The notes under the pieces: generated by a model | What the model saw: only the letters and a program-made list of their open reading frames with translations | The model's database searches: none | Told to the model about the DNA's origin: nothing | Part shown: positions 26,831 to 40,139 of the stretch, one piece after another | Layout of the letters: each line of letters opens with the position of its first letter | Position numbering within the stretch: the first letter of the stretch is position 1 | DNA from: Lutraria lutraria | Taxonomy: Eukaryota; Mollusca; Bivalvia; Venerida; Mactridae | NCBI GenBank assembly: GCA_964023205.1 | Contig: OZ026842.1 | Coordinates: 13,426,446 to 13,490,445, forward strand | Length of the DNA stretch: 64,000 nt | Reading direction: 5' to 3' | Program-made: the position numbers and the translations under genes

Positions 26831-29800
26831 TGACCTCCAAATAAAGGCCACCTGTCAATAAGGGTCATTCTTTTTACAAGAACATTGACTATTTCGAACA
26901 AAATGACCTCCAAATTAAGGCCACCTATCAATAAGGGTAATTTTTTGTATGTTTTTTTTAAAAAACATTGACTATTTCGAGCAATATGACCTCCAAATAA
27001 AGGCCACCTGTCAATAAGGGTCATTCTTTTTAATAGAACATTGACTATTTAGAACAAAATGACCTCCAAATAAAGGCCACCGGTCAATAAGGGTAATTTT
27101 TAAAAAAAACATTGACTATTTAGAACAATATGACCTCCAAATATAGGCCGCCTGTCAATAAGGGTCATTGTTTTTAATAGAACATTGCCTATTTTGAACA
27201 AAAAGACCTCCAAATAAAGTCCACCTGTGAATACGCATACTTTTTTAAAAAAAAAAACATTGATTATTTTTAACAAAATGACCTCCAAATAAAGGCCACC
27301 CGTCAATAAGGGTCATTCTTTTTAATAGAACATTGACTATTTAGAACAAAATGACCTCCAAATTAAGGCCACCTATCAATAAGGGTAATTTTTTATATGT
27401 TTTTTTTAAAAAACATTGACTATTTAGAACAAAATGACCTCCAAATAAAGTCCACCTGTGAATAAGGGTAATTTTTTAAACAAAACATTGATTATTTTTA
27501 ACAAAAAGACCTCCAAATAATGTCCACCTGTGAATACGCATACTTTTTTTAAAAAAAAAACATTGATTATTTTTAACAAAATGACCTCCAAATAAAGGCC
27601 ACCCGTCAATAAGGGTCATTCTTTTTGAAAAAACATTGACTATTTAGAACAATATGACCTCCAAATAAAGTCCACCTGTGAATAAGGGTAGTTTTTAAGA
27701 CAAAAACATTGACTATTTTGAACAAAATGACCTCCAAATAAAGGGCAGAGGTCAATAAGGGTCATTCTTTTTGAAAGAACCTTGACTATTTTTAACAAAA
27801 AGACCTCCAAATAAAGTCCACCTGTGAATACGCATACTTTTTAAAAAAAAAAATATTGATTATTTTTAACAAAATGACCTCCAAATAAAGGCCACCCGTC
27901 AATAAGGGTCATTCTTTTTAATAGAACATTGACTATTTAGAACAAAATGACCTCCAAATTAAGGCCACCTATCAATAAGGGTAATTTTTATATGTTTTTT
28001 TGAAAAAACATTGACTATTTAGAACAATATGACCTCCAAATAAAGTCCACCTGTGAATAAGGGTAGTTTTTAAGACAAAAATATTGACTATTTTGATCAA
28101 AATGACCTCCAAATAAAGGGCAGAGGTCAATAAGGGTAATTCTTTTTGAAAGATTCCTGACTATTTTGAACAAAATGACCTCCAAATAAAGTCCACCTGT
28201 GAATAAGGGTAATTTTTTAAACAAAACATTGATTATTTTTTACAAAATGACCCCCAAATAAAGGCCACCCGTCAATAAGGGTCATTCTTTTTACAAGAAC
28301 ATTGACTATTTCGAACAAAATGACCTCCAAATTAAGGCCACCTATCAATAAGGGTAATTTTTTGTATGTTTTTTTTAAAAAACATTGACTATTTCCAGCA
28401 ATATGACCTCCAAATAAAGGCCACCTGTCAATAAGGGTCATTCTTTTTAATAGAACATTGACTATTTAGAACAAAATGACCTCCAAATAAAGGCCACCGG
28501 TCAATAAGGGTAATTTAAAAAAAAAACATTGACTATTTAGAACAATATGACCTCCAAATATAGGCCGCCTGTCAATAAGGGTCATTGTTTTTAATAGAAC
28601 ATTGCCTATTTTGAACAAAAAGACCTCCAAATAAAGTCCACCTGTGAATACGCATACTTTTTAAAAAAAAAAAACATTGATTATTTTTAACAAAATGACC
28701 TCCAAATAAAGGCCACCCGTCAATAAGGGTCATTCTTTTTAATAGAACATTGACTATTTCGAACAAAATGACCTCCAAATTAAGGCCACCTATCAATAAG
28801 GGTAATTTTTTATATGTTTTTTTGAAAAAACATTGACTATTTAGAACAAAATGACCTCCAAATAAAGTCCACCTGTGAATAAGGGTAATTTTTTAAACAA
28901 AACATTGATTATTTTTAACAAAAAGACCTCCAAATAATGTCCACCTGTGAATACGCATACTTTTTTAAAAAAAAAAACATTGATTATTTTTAACAAAATG
29001 ACCTCCAAATAAAGGCCACCCGTCAATAAGGGTCATTCTTTTTAATAGAACATTGACTATTTAGAACAAAATGACCTCCAAATTAAGGCCACCTATCAAT
29101 AAGGGTAATTTTTTATATGTTTTTTTGAAAAAACATTGACTATTTAGAACAATATGACCTCCAAATAAAGTCCACCTGTGAATAAGGGTAGTTTTTAAGA
29201 CAAAAACATTGACTATTTTGAACAAAATGACCTCCAAATAAAGGGCAGAGGTCAATAAGGGTCATTCTTTTTGAAAGAACCTTGACTATTTTGAACAAAA
29301 TGACCTCCAAATAAAGTCCACCTGTGAATAAGGGTAATTTTTTAAACAAAACATTGATTATTTTTAACAAAATGACCCCCAAATAAAGGCCACCCGTCAA
29401 TAAGGGTCATTCTTTTTACAAGAACATTGACTATTTCGAACAAAATGACCTCCAAATTAAGGCCACCTATCAATAAGGGTAATTTTTTGTATGTTTTTTT
29501 TAAAAAACATTGACTATTTCGAGCAATATGACCTCCAAATAAAGGCCACCTGTCAATAAGGGTCATTCTTTTTAATAGAACATTGACTATTTAGAACAAA
29601 ATGACCTCCAAATAAAGGCCACCGGTCAATAAGGGTAATTTTAAAAAAAAACATTGACTATTTAGAACAATATGACCTCCAAATATAGGCCGCCTGTCAA
29701 TAAGGGTCATTGTTTTTAATAGAACATTGCCTATTTTGAACAAAAAGACCTCCATATAAAGTCCACCTTTGAATACGCATACTTTTTAAAAAAAAAAACA

Positions 29801-30566
29801 TTGATTATTTTTAACAAAATGACCTCCAAATAAAGGCCACCCGTCAATAAGGGTCTTTCTTTTTAATAGAACATTGACTATTTAGAACAAAATGACCTCC
29901 AAATTAAGGCCACCTATCAATAAGGGTAATTTTTTATATGTTTTTTTTTAAAAACATTGACTATTTAGAACAATATGACCTCCAAATAAAGTCCACCTGT
30001 GAATAAGGGTAGTTTTTAAGACAAAAACATTGATTATTTTGACTAAAATGACCTCCAAATAAAGGGCACCGGTCAATAAGGGTCATTCTTTTGGAAAGAA
30101 CCTTGACTATTTTGAACAAAATGACCTCCAAATAAAGTCCACCTGTGAATAAGGGTAATTTTTTAAACAAAACATTGATTATTTTTAACAAAATGACCTC
30201 CAAATAAAGGCCACCCGTCAATAAGGGTCATTCTTTTTAATAGAACATTGACTATTTAGAACAAAATGACCTCCAAATTAAGGCCACCTATCAATAAGGG
30301 TAATTTTTTATATGTTTTTTTGAAAAAACATTGACTATTTAGAACAATATGACCTCCAAATAAAGTCCACCTGTGAATAAGGGTAGTTTTTAAGACAAAA
30401 ATATGGACTTTTTTTATCAAAATGACCTCCAAATAAAGGGCAGAGGTCAATAAGGGTAATTCTTTTTGAAAGAACCTTGACTATTTTGAACAAAATGACC
30501 TCCAAATAAAGTCCACCTGTGAATAAGGGTAATTTTTTAAACAAAACATTGATTATTTTTAACAAA
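26830..30566 (+). repeat. Higher-order repeat B1 (about 3.74 kb)
   Basis: First unit of region B. From about 26,830 to about 30,280 it matches the stretch starting at about 30,567, at an offset of 3,737 up to about 27,625 and 3,822 after that. The change of offset is a deletion of about 85 bp at 27,625 in this copy, where ctttttgaaaaaacattg joins two different linkers. It is the first place where tttttacaagaac and gaatacgcatac linkers appear. Confidence 0.75.
27183..27257 (+). repeat. Region B-specific monomer variant with gaatacgcatac linker
   Basis: In this variant the usual gtcaataagggtcatt is replaced by gtgaatacgcatac, followed by a T-run and an A-run (T6A11 here), for a monomer of about 75 bp. 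It is preceded by aaaaagacctcc instead of aaaatgacctcc, so it lacks the ATG on the plus strand. It recurs many times from about 27.2 kb to the right end and was not seen left of about 26.8 kb, which makes it a good marker of the region B subfamily. Confidence 0.85.
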
Positions 30567-33500
30567 ATGACCCCCAAATAAAGGCCACCTGTCAATAAGG
30601 GTCATTCTTTTTACAAGAACATTGACTATTTCGAACAAAATGACCTCCAAATTAAGGCCACCTATCAATAAGGGTAATTTTTTGTATGTTTTTTTTAAAA
30701 AACATTGACTATTTCGAGCAATATGACCTCCAAATAAAGGCCACCTGTCAATAAGGGTCATTCTTTTTAATAGAACATTGACTATTTAGAACAAAATGAC
30801 CTCCAAATAAAGGCCACCGGTCAATAAGTGTAATTTTAAAAAAAAACATTGACTATTTAGAACAATATGACCTCCAAATATAGGCCGCCTGTCAATAAGG
30901 GTCATTGTTTTTAATAGAACATTGCCTATTTTGAACAAAAAGACCTCCAAATAAAGTCCACCTGTGAATACGCATACTTTTTTAAAAAAAAAAACATTGA
31001 TTATTTTTAACAAAATGACCTCCAAATAAAGGCCACCCGTCAATAAGGGTCATTCTTTTTAATAGAACATTGACTATTTAGAACAAAATGACCTCCAAAT
31101 TAAGGCCACCTATCAATAAGGGTAATTTTTTATATGTTTTTTTGAAAAAACATTGACTATTTAGAACAAAATGACCTCCAAATAAAGTCCACCTGTGAAT
31201 AAGGGTAATTTTTTAAACAAAACATTGATTATTTTTAACAAAAAGACCTCCAAATAATGTCCACCTGTGAATACGCATACTTTTTAAAAAAAAAAAACAT
31301 TGATTATTTTTTACAAAATGACCTCCAAATAAAGGCCACCCGTCAATAAGGGTCATTCTTTTTAATAGAACATTGACTATTTAGAACAAAATGACCTCCA
31401 AATTAAGGCCACCTATCAATAAGGGTAATTTTTTATATGTTTTTTTGAAAAAACATTGACTATTTAGAACAATATGACCTCCAAATAAAGTCCACCTGTG
31501 AATAAGGGTAGTTTTTAAGACAAAAACATTGACTATTTTGAACAAAATGACCTCCAAATAAAGGGCAGAGGTCAATAAGGGTCATTCTTTTTGAAAGAAC
31601 CTTGACTATTTTTAACAAAAACACCTCCAAATAAAGTCCACCTGTGAATACGCATACTTTTTAAAAAAAAAAAACATTGATTATTTTTAACAAAATGACC
31701 TCCAAATAAAGGCCACCCGTCAATAAGGGTCATTCTTTTTAATAGAACATTGACTATTTAGAACAAAATGACCTCCAAATTAAGGCCACCTATCAATAAG
31801 GGTAATTTTTTATATGTTTTTTTGAAAAAACATTGACTATTTAGAACAATATGACCTCCAAATAAAGTCCACCTGTGAATAAGGGTAGTTTTTAAGACAA
31901 AAATATTGACTATTTTGATCAAAATGACCTCCAAATAAAGGGCAGAGGTCAATAAGGGTAATTCTTTTTGAAAGATTCTTGACTATTTTGAACAAAATGA
32001 CCTCCAAATAAAGTCCACCTGTGAATAAGGGTAATTTTTTAAACAAAACATTGATTATTTTTAACAAAATGACCCCCAAATAAAGGCCACCCGTCAATAA
32101 GGGTCATTCTTTTTACAAGAACATTGACTATTTCGAACAAAATGACCTCCAAATTAAGGCCACCTATCAATAAGGGTAATTTTTTGTATGTTTTTTTTAA
32201 AAAACATTGACTATTTCGAGCAATATGACCTCCAAATAAAGGCCACCTGTCAATAAGGGTCATTCTTTTTAATAGAACATTGACTATTTAGAACAAAATG
32301 ACCTCCAAATAAAGGCCACCGGTCAATAAGGGTAATTTAAAAAAAAAACATTGACTATTTAGAACAATATGACCTCCAAATATAGGCCGCCTGTCAATAA
32401 GGGTCATTGTTTTTAATAGAACATTGCCTATTTTGAACAAAAAGACCTCCAAATAAAGTCCACCTGTGAATACGCATACTTTTTTTAAAAAAAAAACATT
32501 GATTATTTTTAACAAAATGACCTCCAAATAAAGGCCACCCGTCAATAAGGGTCATTCTTTTTAATAGAACATTGACTATTTCGAACAAAATGACCTCCAA
32601 ATTAAGGCCACCTATCAATAAGGGTAATTTTTTATATGTTTTTTTGAAAAAACATTGACTATTTAGAACAAAATGACCTCCAAATAAAGTCCACCTGTGA
32701 ATAAGGGTAATTTTTTAAACAAAACATTGATTATTTTTAACAAAAAGACCTCCAAATAATGTCCACCTGTGAATACGCATACTTTTTTAAAAAAAAAAAC
32801 ATTGATTATTTTTAACAAAATGACCTCCAAATAAAGGCCACCCGTCAATTAGGGTCATTCTTTTTAATAGAACATTGACTATTTAGAACAAAATGACCTC
32901 CAAATTAAGGCCACCTATCAATAAGGGTAATTTTTTATATGTTTTTTTGAAAAAACATTGACTATTTAGAACAATATGACCTCCAAATAAAGTCCACCTG
33001 TGAATAAGGGTAGTTTTTAAGACAAAAACATTGACTATTTTGAACAAAATGACCTCCAAATAAAGGGCAGAGGTCAATAAGGGTCATTCTTTTTGAAAGA
33101 ACCTTGACTATTTTGAACAAAATGACCTCCAAATAAAGTCCACCTGTGAATAAGAGTAATTTTTTAAACAAAACATTGATTATTTTTAACAAAATGACCC
33201 CCAAATAAAGGCCACCCGTCAATAAGGGTCATTCTTTTTACAAGAACATTGACTATTTCGAACAAAATGACCTCCAAATTAAGGCCACCTATCAATAAGG
33301 GTAATTTTTTGTATGTTTTTTTTAAAAAACATTGACTATTTCGAGCAATATGACCTCCAAATAAAGGCCACCTGTCAATAAGGGTCATTCTTTTTAATAG
33401 AACATTGACTATTTAGAACAAAATGACCTCCAAATAAAGGCCACCGGTCAATAAGGGTAATTTAAAAAAAAAACATTGACTATTTAGAACAATATGACCT

Positions 33501-34102
33501 CCAAATATAGGCCGCCTGTCAATAAGGGTCATTGTTTTTAATAGAACATTGCCTATTTTGAACAAAAAGACCTCCATATAAAGTCCACCTTTGAATACGC
33601 ATACTTTTTAAAAAAAAAAACATTGATTATTTTTAACAAAATGACCTCCAAATAAAGGCCACCCGTCAATAAGGGTCTTTCTTTTTAATAGAACATTGAC
33701 TATTTAGAACAAAATGACCTCCAAATTAAGGCCACCTATCAATAAGGGTAATTTTTTATATGTTTTTTTTTAAAAACATTGACTATTTAGAACAATATGA
33801 CCTCCAAATAAAGTCCACCTGTGAATAAGGGTAGTTTTTAAGACAAAAACATTGATTATTTTGACTAAAATGACCTCCAAATAAAGGGCACCGGTCAATA
33901 AGGGTCATTCTTTTGGAAAGAACCTTGACTATTTTGAACAAAATGACCTCCAAATAAAGTCCACCTGTGAATAAGGGTAATTTTTTAAACAAAACATTGA
34001 TTATTTTTAACAAAATGACCTCCAAATAAAGGCCACCCGTCAATAAGGGTCATTCTTTTTAATAGAACATTGACTATTTAGAACAAAATGACCTCCAAAT
34101 AA
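30567..34102 (+). repeat. Higher-order repeat B2 (copy of B1)
   Basis: Matches B1 monomer for monomer with few base changes. The match ends at about 34,102, where B1 continues with aaattaaggcc but this copy switches to aaataaagtcc. From that point the sequence instead matches 31,184 onward at an offset of 2,917 bp, so an unequal joint is visible at about 34,100. Confidence 0.75.
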
Positions 34103-35560
34103 AGTCCACCTGTGAATAAGGGTAATTTTTTAAACAAAACATTGATTATTTTTAACAAAAAGACCTCCAAATAATGTCCACCTGTGAATACGCATACTTT
34201 TTAAAAAAAAAAAACATTGATTATTTTTTACAAAATGACCTCCAAATAAAGGCCACCCGTCAATAAGGGTCATTCTTTTTAATAGAACATTGACTATTTA
34301 GAACAAAATGACCTCCAAATTAAGGCCACCTATCAATAAGGGTAATTTTTTATATGTTTTTTTGAAAAAACATTGACTATTTAGAACAATATGACCTCCA
34401 AATAAAGTCCACCTGTGAATAAGGGTAGTTTTTAAGACAAAAACATTGACTATTTTGAACAAAATGACCTCCAAATAAAGGGCAGAGGTCAATAAGGGTC
34501 ATTCTTTTTGAAAGAACCTTGACTATTTTTAACAAAAACACCTCCAAATAAAGTCCACCTGTGAATACGCATACTTTTTAAAAAAAAACAACATTGATTA
34601 TTTTTAACAAAATGACCTCCAAATAAAGGCCACCCGTCAATAAGGGTCATTCTTTTTAATAGAACATTGACTATTTAGAACAAAATGACCTCCAAATTAA
34701 GGCCACCTATCAATAAGGGTAATTTTTTATATGTTTTTTTGAAAAAACATTGACTATTTAGAACAATATGACCTCCAAATAAAGTCCACCTGTGAATAAG
34801 GGTAGTTTTTAAGACAAAAATATTGACTATTTTGATCAAAATGACCTCCAAATAAAGGGCAGAGGTCAATAAGGGTAATTCTTTTTGAAAGATTCTTGAC
34901 TATTTTGAACAAAATGACCTCCAAATAAAGTCCACCTGTGAATAAGGGTAATTTTTTAAACAAAACATTGATTATTTTTAACAAAATGACCCCCAAATAA
35001 AGGCCACCCGTCAATAAGGGTCATTCTTTTTACAAGAACATTGACTATTTCGAACAAAATGACCTCCAAATTAAGGCCACCTATCAATAAGGGTAATTTT
35101 TTGTATGTTTTTTTTAAAAAACATTGACTATTTCGAGCAATATGACCTCCAAATAAAGGCCACCTGTCAATAAGGGTCATTCTTTTTAATAGAACATTGA
35201 CTATTTAGAACAAAATGACCTCCAAATAAAGGCCACCGGTCAATAAGGGTAATTTAAAAAAAAAACATTGACTATTTAGAACAATATGACCTCCAAATAT
35301 AGGCCGCCTGTCAATAAGGGTCATTGTTTTTAATAGAACATTGCCTATTTTGAACAAAAAGACCTCCAAATAAAGTCCACCTGTGAATACGCATACTTTT
35401 TTTAAAAAAAAAACATTGATTATTTTTAACAAAATGACCTCCAAATAAAGGCCACCCGTCAATAAGGGTCATTCTTTTTAATAGAACATTGACTATTTAG
35501 AACAAAATGACCTCCAAATTAAGGCCACCTATCAATAAGGGTAATTTTTTATGTTTTTTT
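34101..35560 (+). repeat. Copy of 31,184-32,643 (offset 2,917 bp)
   Basis: About 1.46 kb follows the same variant order as 31,184-32,643 at a constant offset of 2,917 bp. The similarity ends near 35,560 where the linkers differ. This block overlaps the next 2.0-kb tandem repeat, which shows that successive duplications used different endpoints. Confidence 0.7.
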
Positions 35561-38500
35561 GAAAAAACATTGACTATTTAGAACAATATGACCTCCAAAT
35601 AAAGTCCACCTGTAAATAAGGGTAGTTTTTAAGACAAAAATATTGACTATTTTGAACAAAATGACCTCCAAATAAAGGGCAGAGGTCAATAAGGGTCATT
35701 CTTTTTGAAAGAACCTTGACTATTTTGAACAAAATGACCTCCAAATAAAGTCCACCTGTGAATAAGGGTAATTTTTTAAACAAAACATTGATTATTTTTA
35801 ACAAAATGACCCCCAAATAAAGGCCACCCATCAATAAGGGTCATTCTTTTTACAAGAACATTGACTATTTCGAACAAAATGACCTCCAAATAAAGGCCAC
35901 CTATCAATAAGGGTAATTTTTTGTATGTTTTTTTTAAAAAACATTGACTATTTCGAGCAATATGACCTCCAAATAAAGGCCACCTGTCAATAAGGGTCAT
36001 TCTTTTTAATAGAACATTGACTATTTAGAACAAAATGACCTCCAAATAAAGGCCACCGGTCAATAAGGGTAATTTAAAAAAAAAACATTGACTATTTAGA
36101 ACAATATGACCTCCAAATATAGGCCGCCTGTCAATAAGGGTCATTGTTTTTAATAGAACATTGCCTATTTTGAACAAAAAGACCTCCATATAAAGTCCAC
36201 CTTTGAATACGCATACTTTTAAAAAAAAAAAAACATTGATTATTTTTAACAAAATGACCTCCAAATAAAGGCCACCCGTCAATAAGGGTCATTCTTTTTA
36301 ATAGAACATTGACTATTTAGAACAAAATGACCTCCAAATTAAGGCCACCTATCAATAAGGGTAATTTTTTATATGTTTTTTTTTAAAAACATTGACTATT
36401 TAGAACAATATGACCTCCAAATAAAGTCCACCTGTGAATAAGGGTAGTTTTTAAGACAAAAACATTGATTATTTTGACTAAAATGACCTCCAAATAAAGG
36501 GCACCGGTCAATAAGGGTCATTCTTTTGGAAAGAACCTTGACTATTTTGAACAAAATGACCTCCAAATAAAGTCCACCTGTGAATAAGGGTAATTTTTTA
36601 AACAAAACATTGATTATTTTTAACAAAATGACCTCCAAATAAAGGCCACCCGTCAATAAGGGTCATTCTTTTTAATAGAACATTGACTATTTAGAACAAA
36701 ATGACCTCCAAATAAAGGCCACCGGTCAATAAGGGTAATTTAAAAAAAAAACATTGACTATTTAGAACAATATGACCTCCAAATAAAGTCCACCTGTGAA
36801 TAAGGGTAGTTTTTAAGACAAAAATATTGACTATTTTGATCAAAATGACCTCCAAATAAAGGGCAGAGGTCAATAAGGGTAATTCTTTTTGAAAGATTCT
36901 TGACTATTTTGAACAAAATGACCTCCAAATAAAGTCCACCTGTGAATAAGGGTAATTTTTTAAACAAAACATTGATTATTTTTAACAAAATGACCCCCAA
37001 ATAAAGGCCACCCGTCAATAAGGGTCATTCTTTTTACAAGAACATTGACTATTTCGAACAAAATGACCTCCAAATTAAGGCCACCTATCAATAAGGGTAA
37101 TTTTTTGTATGTTTTTTTTTAAAAACATTGACTATTTCGAGCAATATGACCTCCAAATAAAGGCCACCTGTCAATAAGGGTCATTCTTTTTAATAGAACA
37201 TTGACTATTTAGAACAAAATGACCTCCAAATAAAGGCCACCGGTCAATAAGGGTAATTTTAAAAAAAAACATTGACTATTTAGAACAATATGACCTCCAA
37301 ATATAGGCCGCCTGTCAATAAGGGTCATTGTTTTTAATAGAACATTGCCTATTTTGAACAAAAAGACCTCCAAATAAAGTCCACCTGTGAATACGCATAC
37401 TTTTTTTAAAAAAAAAACATTGATTATTTTTAACAAAATGACCTCCAAATAAAGGCCACCCGTCAATAAGGGTCATTCTTTTTAATAGAACATTGACTAT
37501 TTAGAACAAAATGACCTCCAAATTAAGGCCACCTATCAATAAGGGTAATTTCTTATATGTTTTTTTGAAAAAACATTGACTATTTAGAACAATATGACCT
37601 CCAAATAAAGTCCACCTGTGAATAAGGGTAGTTTTTAAGACAAAAATATTGACTATTTTGAACAAAATGACCTCCAAATAAAGGGCAGAGGTCAATAAGG
37701 GTCATTCTTTTTGAAAGAACCTTGACTATTTTGAACAAAATGACCTCCAAATAAAGTCCACCTGTGAATAAGGGTAATTTTTTAAACAAAACATTGATTA
37801 TTTTTAACAAAATGACCCCCAAATAAAGGCCACCCATCAATAAGGGTCATTCTTTTTACAAGAACATTGACTATTTCGAACAAAATGACCTCCAAATAAA
37901 GGCCACCTATCAATAAGGGTAATTTTTTGTATGTTTTTTTTAAAAAACATTGACTATTTCGAGCAATATGACCTCCAAATAAAGGCCACCTGTCAATAAG
38001 GGTCATTCTTTTTAATAGAACATTGACTATTTAGAACAAAATGACCTCCAAATAAAGGCCACCGGTCAATAAGGGTAATTTAAAAAAAAAACATTGACTA
38101 TTTAGAACAATATGACCTCCAAATATAGGCCGCCTGTCAATAAGGGTCATTGTTTTTAATAGAACATTGCCTATTTTGAACAAAAAGACCTCCATATAAA
38201 GTCCACCTTTGAATACGCATACTTTTAAAAAAAAAAAAACATTGATTATTTTTAACAAAATGACCTCCAAATAAAGGCCACCCGTCAATAAGGGTCATTC
38301 TTTTTAATAGAACATTGACTATTTAGAACAAAATGACCTCCAAATTAAGGCCACCTATCAATAAGGGTAATTTTTTATATGTTTTTTTTTAAAAACATTG
38401 ACTATTTAGAACAATATGACCTCCAAATAAAGTCCACCTGTGAATAAGGGTAGTTTTTAAGACAAAAACATTGATTATTTTGACTAAAATGACCTCCAAA

Positions 38501-39806
38501 TAAAGGGCACCGGTCAATAAGGGTCATTCTTTTGGAAAGAACCTTGACTATTTTGAACAAAATGACCTCCAAATAAAGTCCACCTGTGAATAAGGGTAAT
38601 TTTTTAAACAAAACATTGATTATTTTTAACAAAATGACCTCCAAATAAAGGCCACCCGTCAATAAGGGTCATTCTTTTTAATAGAACATTGACTATTTAG
38701 AACAAAATGACCTCCAAATAAAGGCCACCGGTCAATAAGGGTAATTTAAAAAAAAAACATTGACTATTTAGAACAATATGACCTCCAAATAAAGTCCACC
38801 TGTGAATAAGGGTAGTTTTTAAGACAAAAATATTGACTATTTTGATCAAAATGACCTCCAAATAAAGGGCAGAGGTCAATAAGGGTAATTCTTTTTGAAA
38901 GATTCTTGACTATTTTGAACAAAATGACCTCCAAATAAAGTCCACCTGTGAATAAGGGTAATTTTTTAAACAAAACATTGATTATTTTTAACAAAATGAC
39001 CCCCAAATAAAGGCCACCCGTCAATAAGGGTCATTCTTTTTACAAGAACATTGACTATTTCGAACAAAATGACCTCCAAATTAAGGCCACCTATCAATAA
39101 GGGTAATTTTTTGTATGTTTTTTTTTAAAAACATTGACTATTTCGAGCAATATGACCTCCAAATAAAGGCCACCTGTCAATAAGGGTCATTCTTTTTAAT
39201 AGAACATTGACTATTTAGAACAAAATGACCTCCAAATAAAGGCCACCGGTCAATAAGGGTAATTTTTAAAAAAAACATTGACTATTTAGAACAATATGAC
39301 CTCCAAATATGGGCCGCCTGTCAATAAGGGTCATTGTTTTTAATAGAACATTGCCTATTTTGAACAAAAAGACCTCCAAATAAAGTCCACCTGTGAATAC
39401 GCATACTTTTTTTAAAAAAAAAACATTGATTATTTTTAACAAAATGACCTCCAAATAAAGGCCACCTGTCAATAAGGGTCATTCTTTTTAATAGAACATT
39501 GACTATTTAGAACAAAATGACCTCCAAATTAAGGCCACCTATCAATAAGGGTAATTTCTTATATGTTTTTTTGAAAAAACATTGACTATTTAGAACAATA
39601 TGACCTCCAAATAAAGTCCACCTGTGAATAAGGGTAGTTTTTAAGACAAAAACATTGACTATTTTGAACAAAATGACCTCCAAATAAAGGGCAGAGGTCA
39701 ATAAGGGTAATTCTTTTTGAAAGAACCTTGACTATTTTGAACAAAATGACCTCCAAATAAAGTCCACCTGTGAATAAGGGTAATTTTTTAAACAAAACAT
39801 TGATTA
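34745..39806 (+). repeat. 2.0-kb tandem higher-order repeat, about 2.5 copies
   Basis: Units at about 34,745-36,750, 36,750-38,756 and 38,756-39,806 (partial) are related by offsets of 2,004-2,006 bp. Small length changes come from linkers, such as a missing ta at about 35,561. The last copy ends at about 39,806, where ttatatttttaac breaks the pattern. The copies are nearly identical by eye, suggesting recent amplification. Confidence 0.78.
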
Positions 39807-40139
39807 TATTTTTAACAAAAAGACCTCCAAATAAAGTCCACCTGTGAATACGCATACTTTTTAAAAAAAAAAAACATTGATTATTTTTAACAAAATGACC
39901 TCCAAATAAAGGCCACCCGTCAATAAGGGTCATTCTTTTTAATAGAACATTGACTATTTTGAACAAAATGACCTCCAAATAAAGGGCAGAGGTCAATAAG
40001 GGTCATTCTTTTTGAAAGAACCTTGACTATTTTGAACAAAATGACCTCCAAATAAAGTCCCCCTGTGAATAAGGGTAATTTTTTAAACAAAACATTGATT
40101 ATTTTTAACAAAATGACCCCCAAATAAAGGCCACCCGTC

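Noticed and set aside
32845..32865. Telomere-like TTAGGG word and the recurring TAAGGGT
   Set aside because: TTAGGG arises here from a single base change in aataagggtc. There is no run of tandem hexamers.
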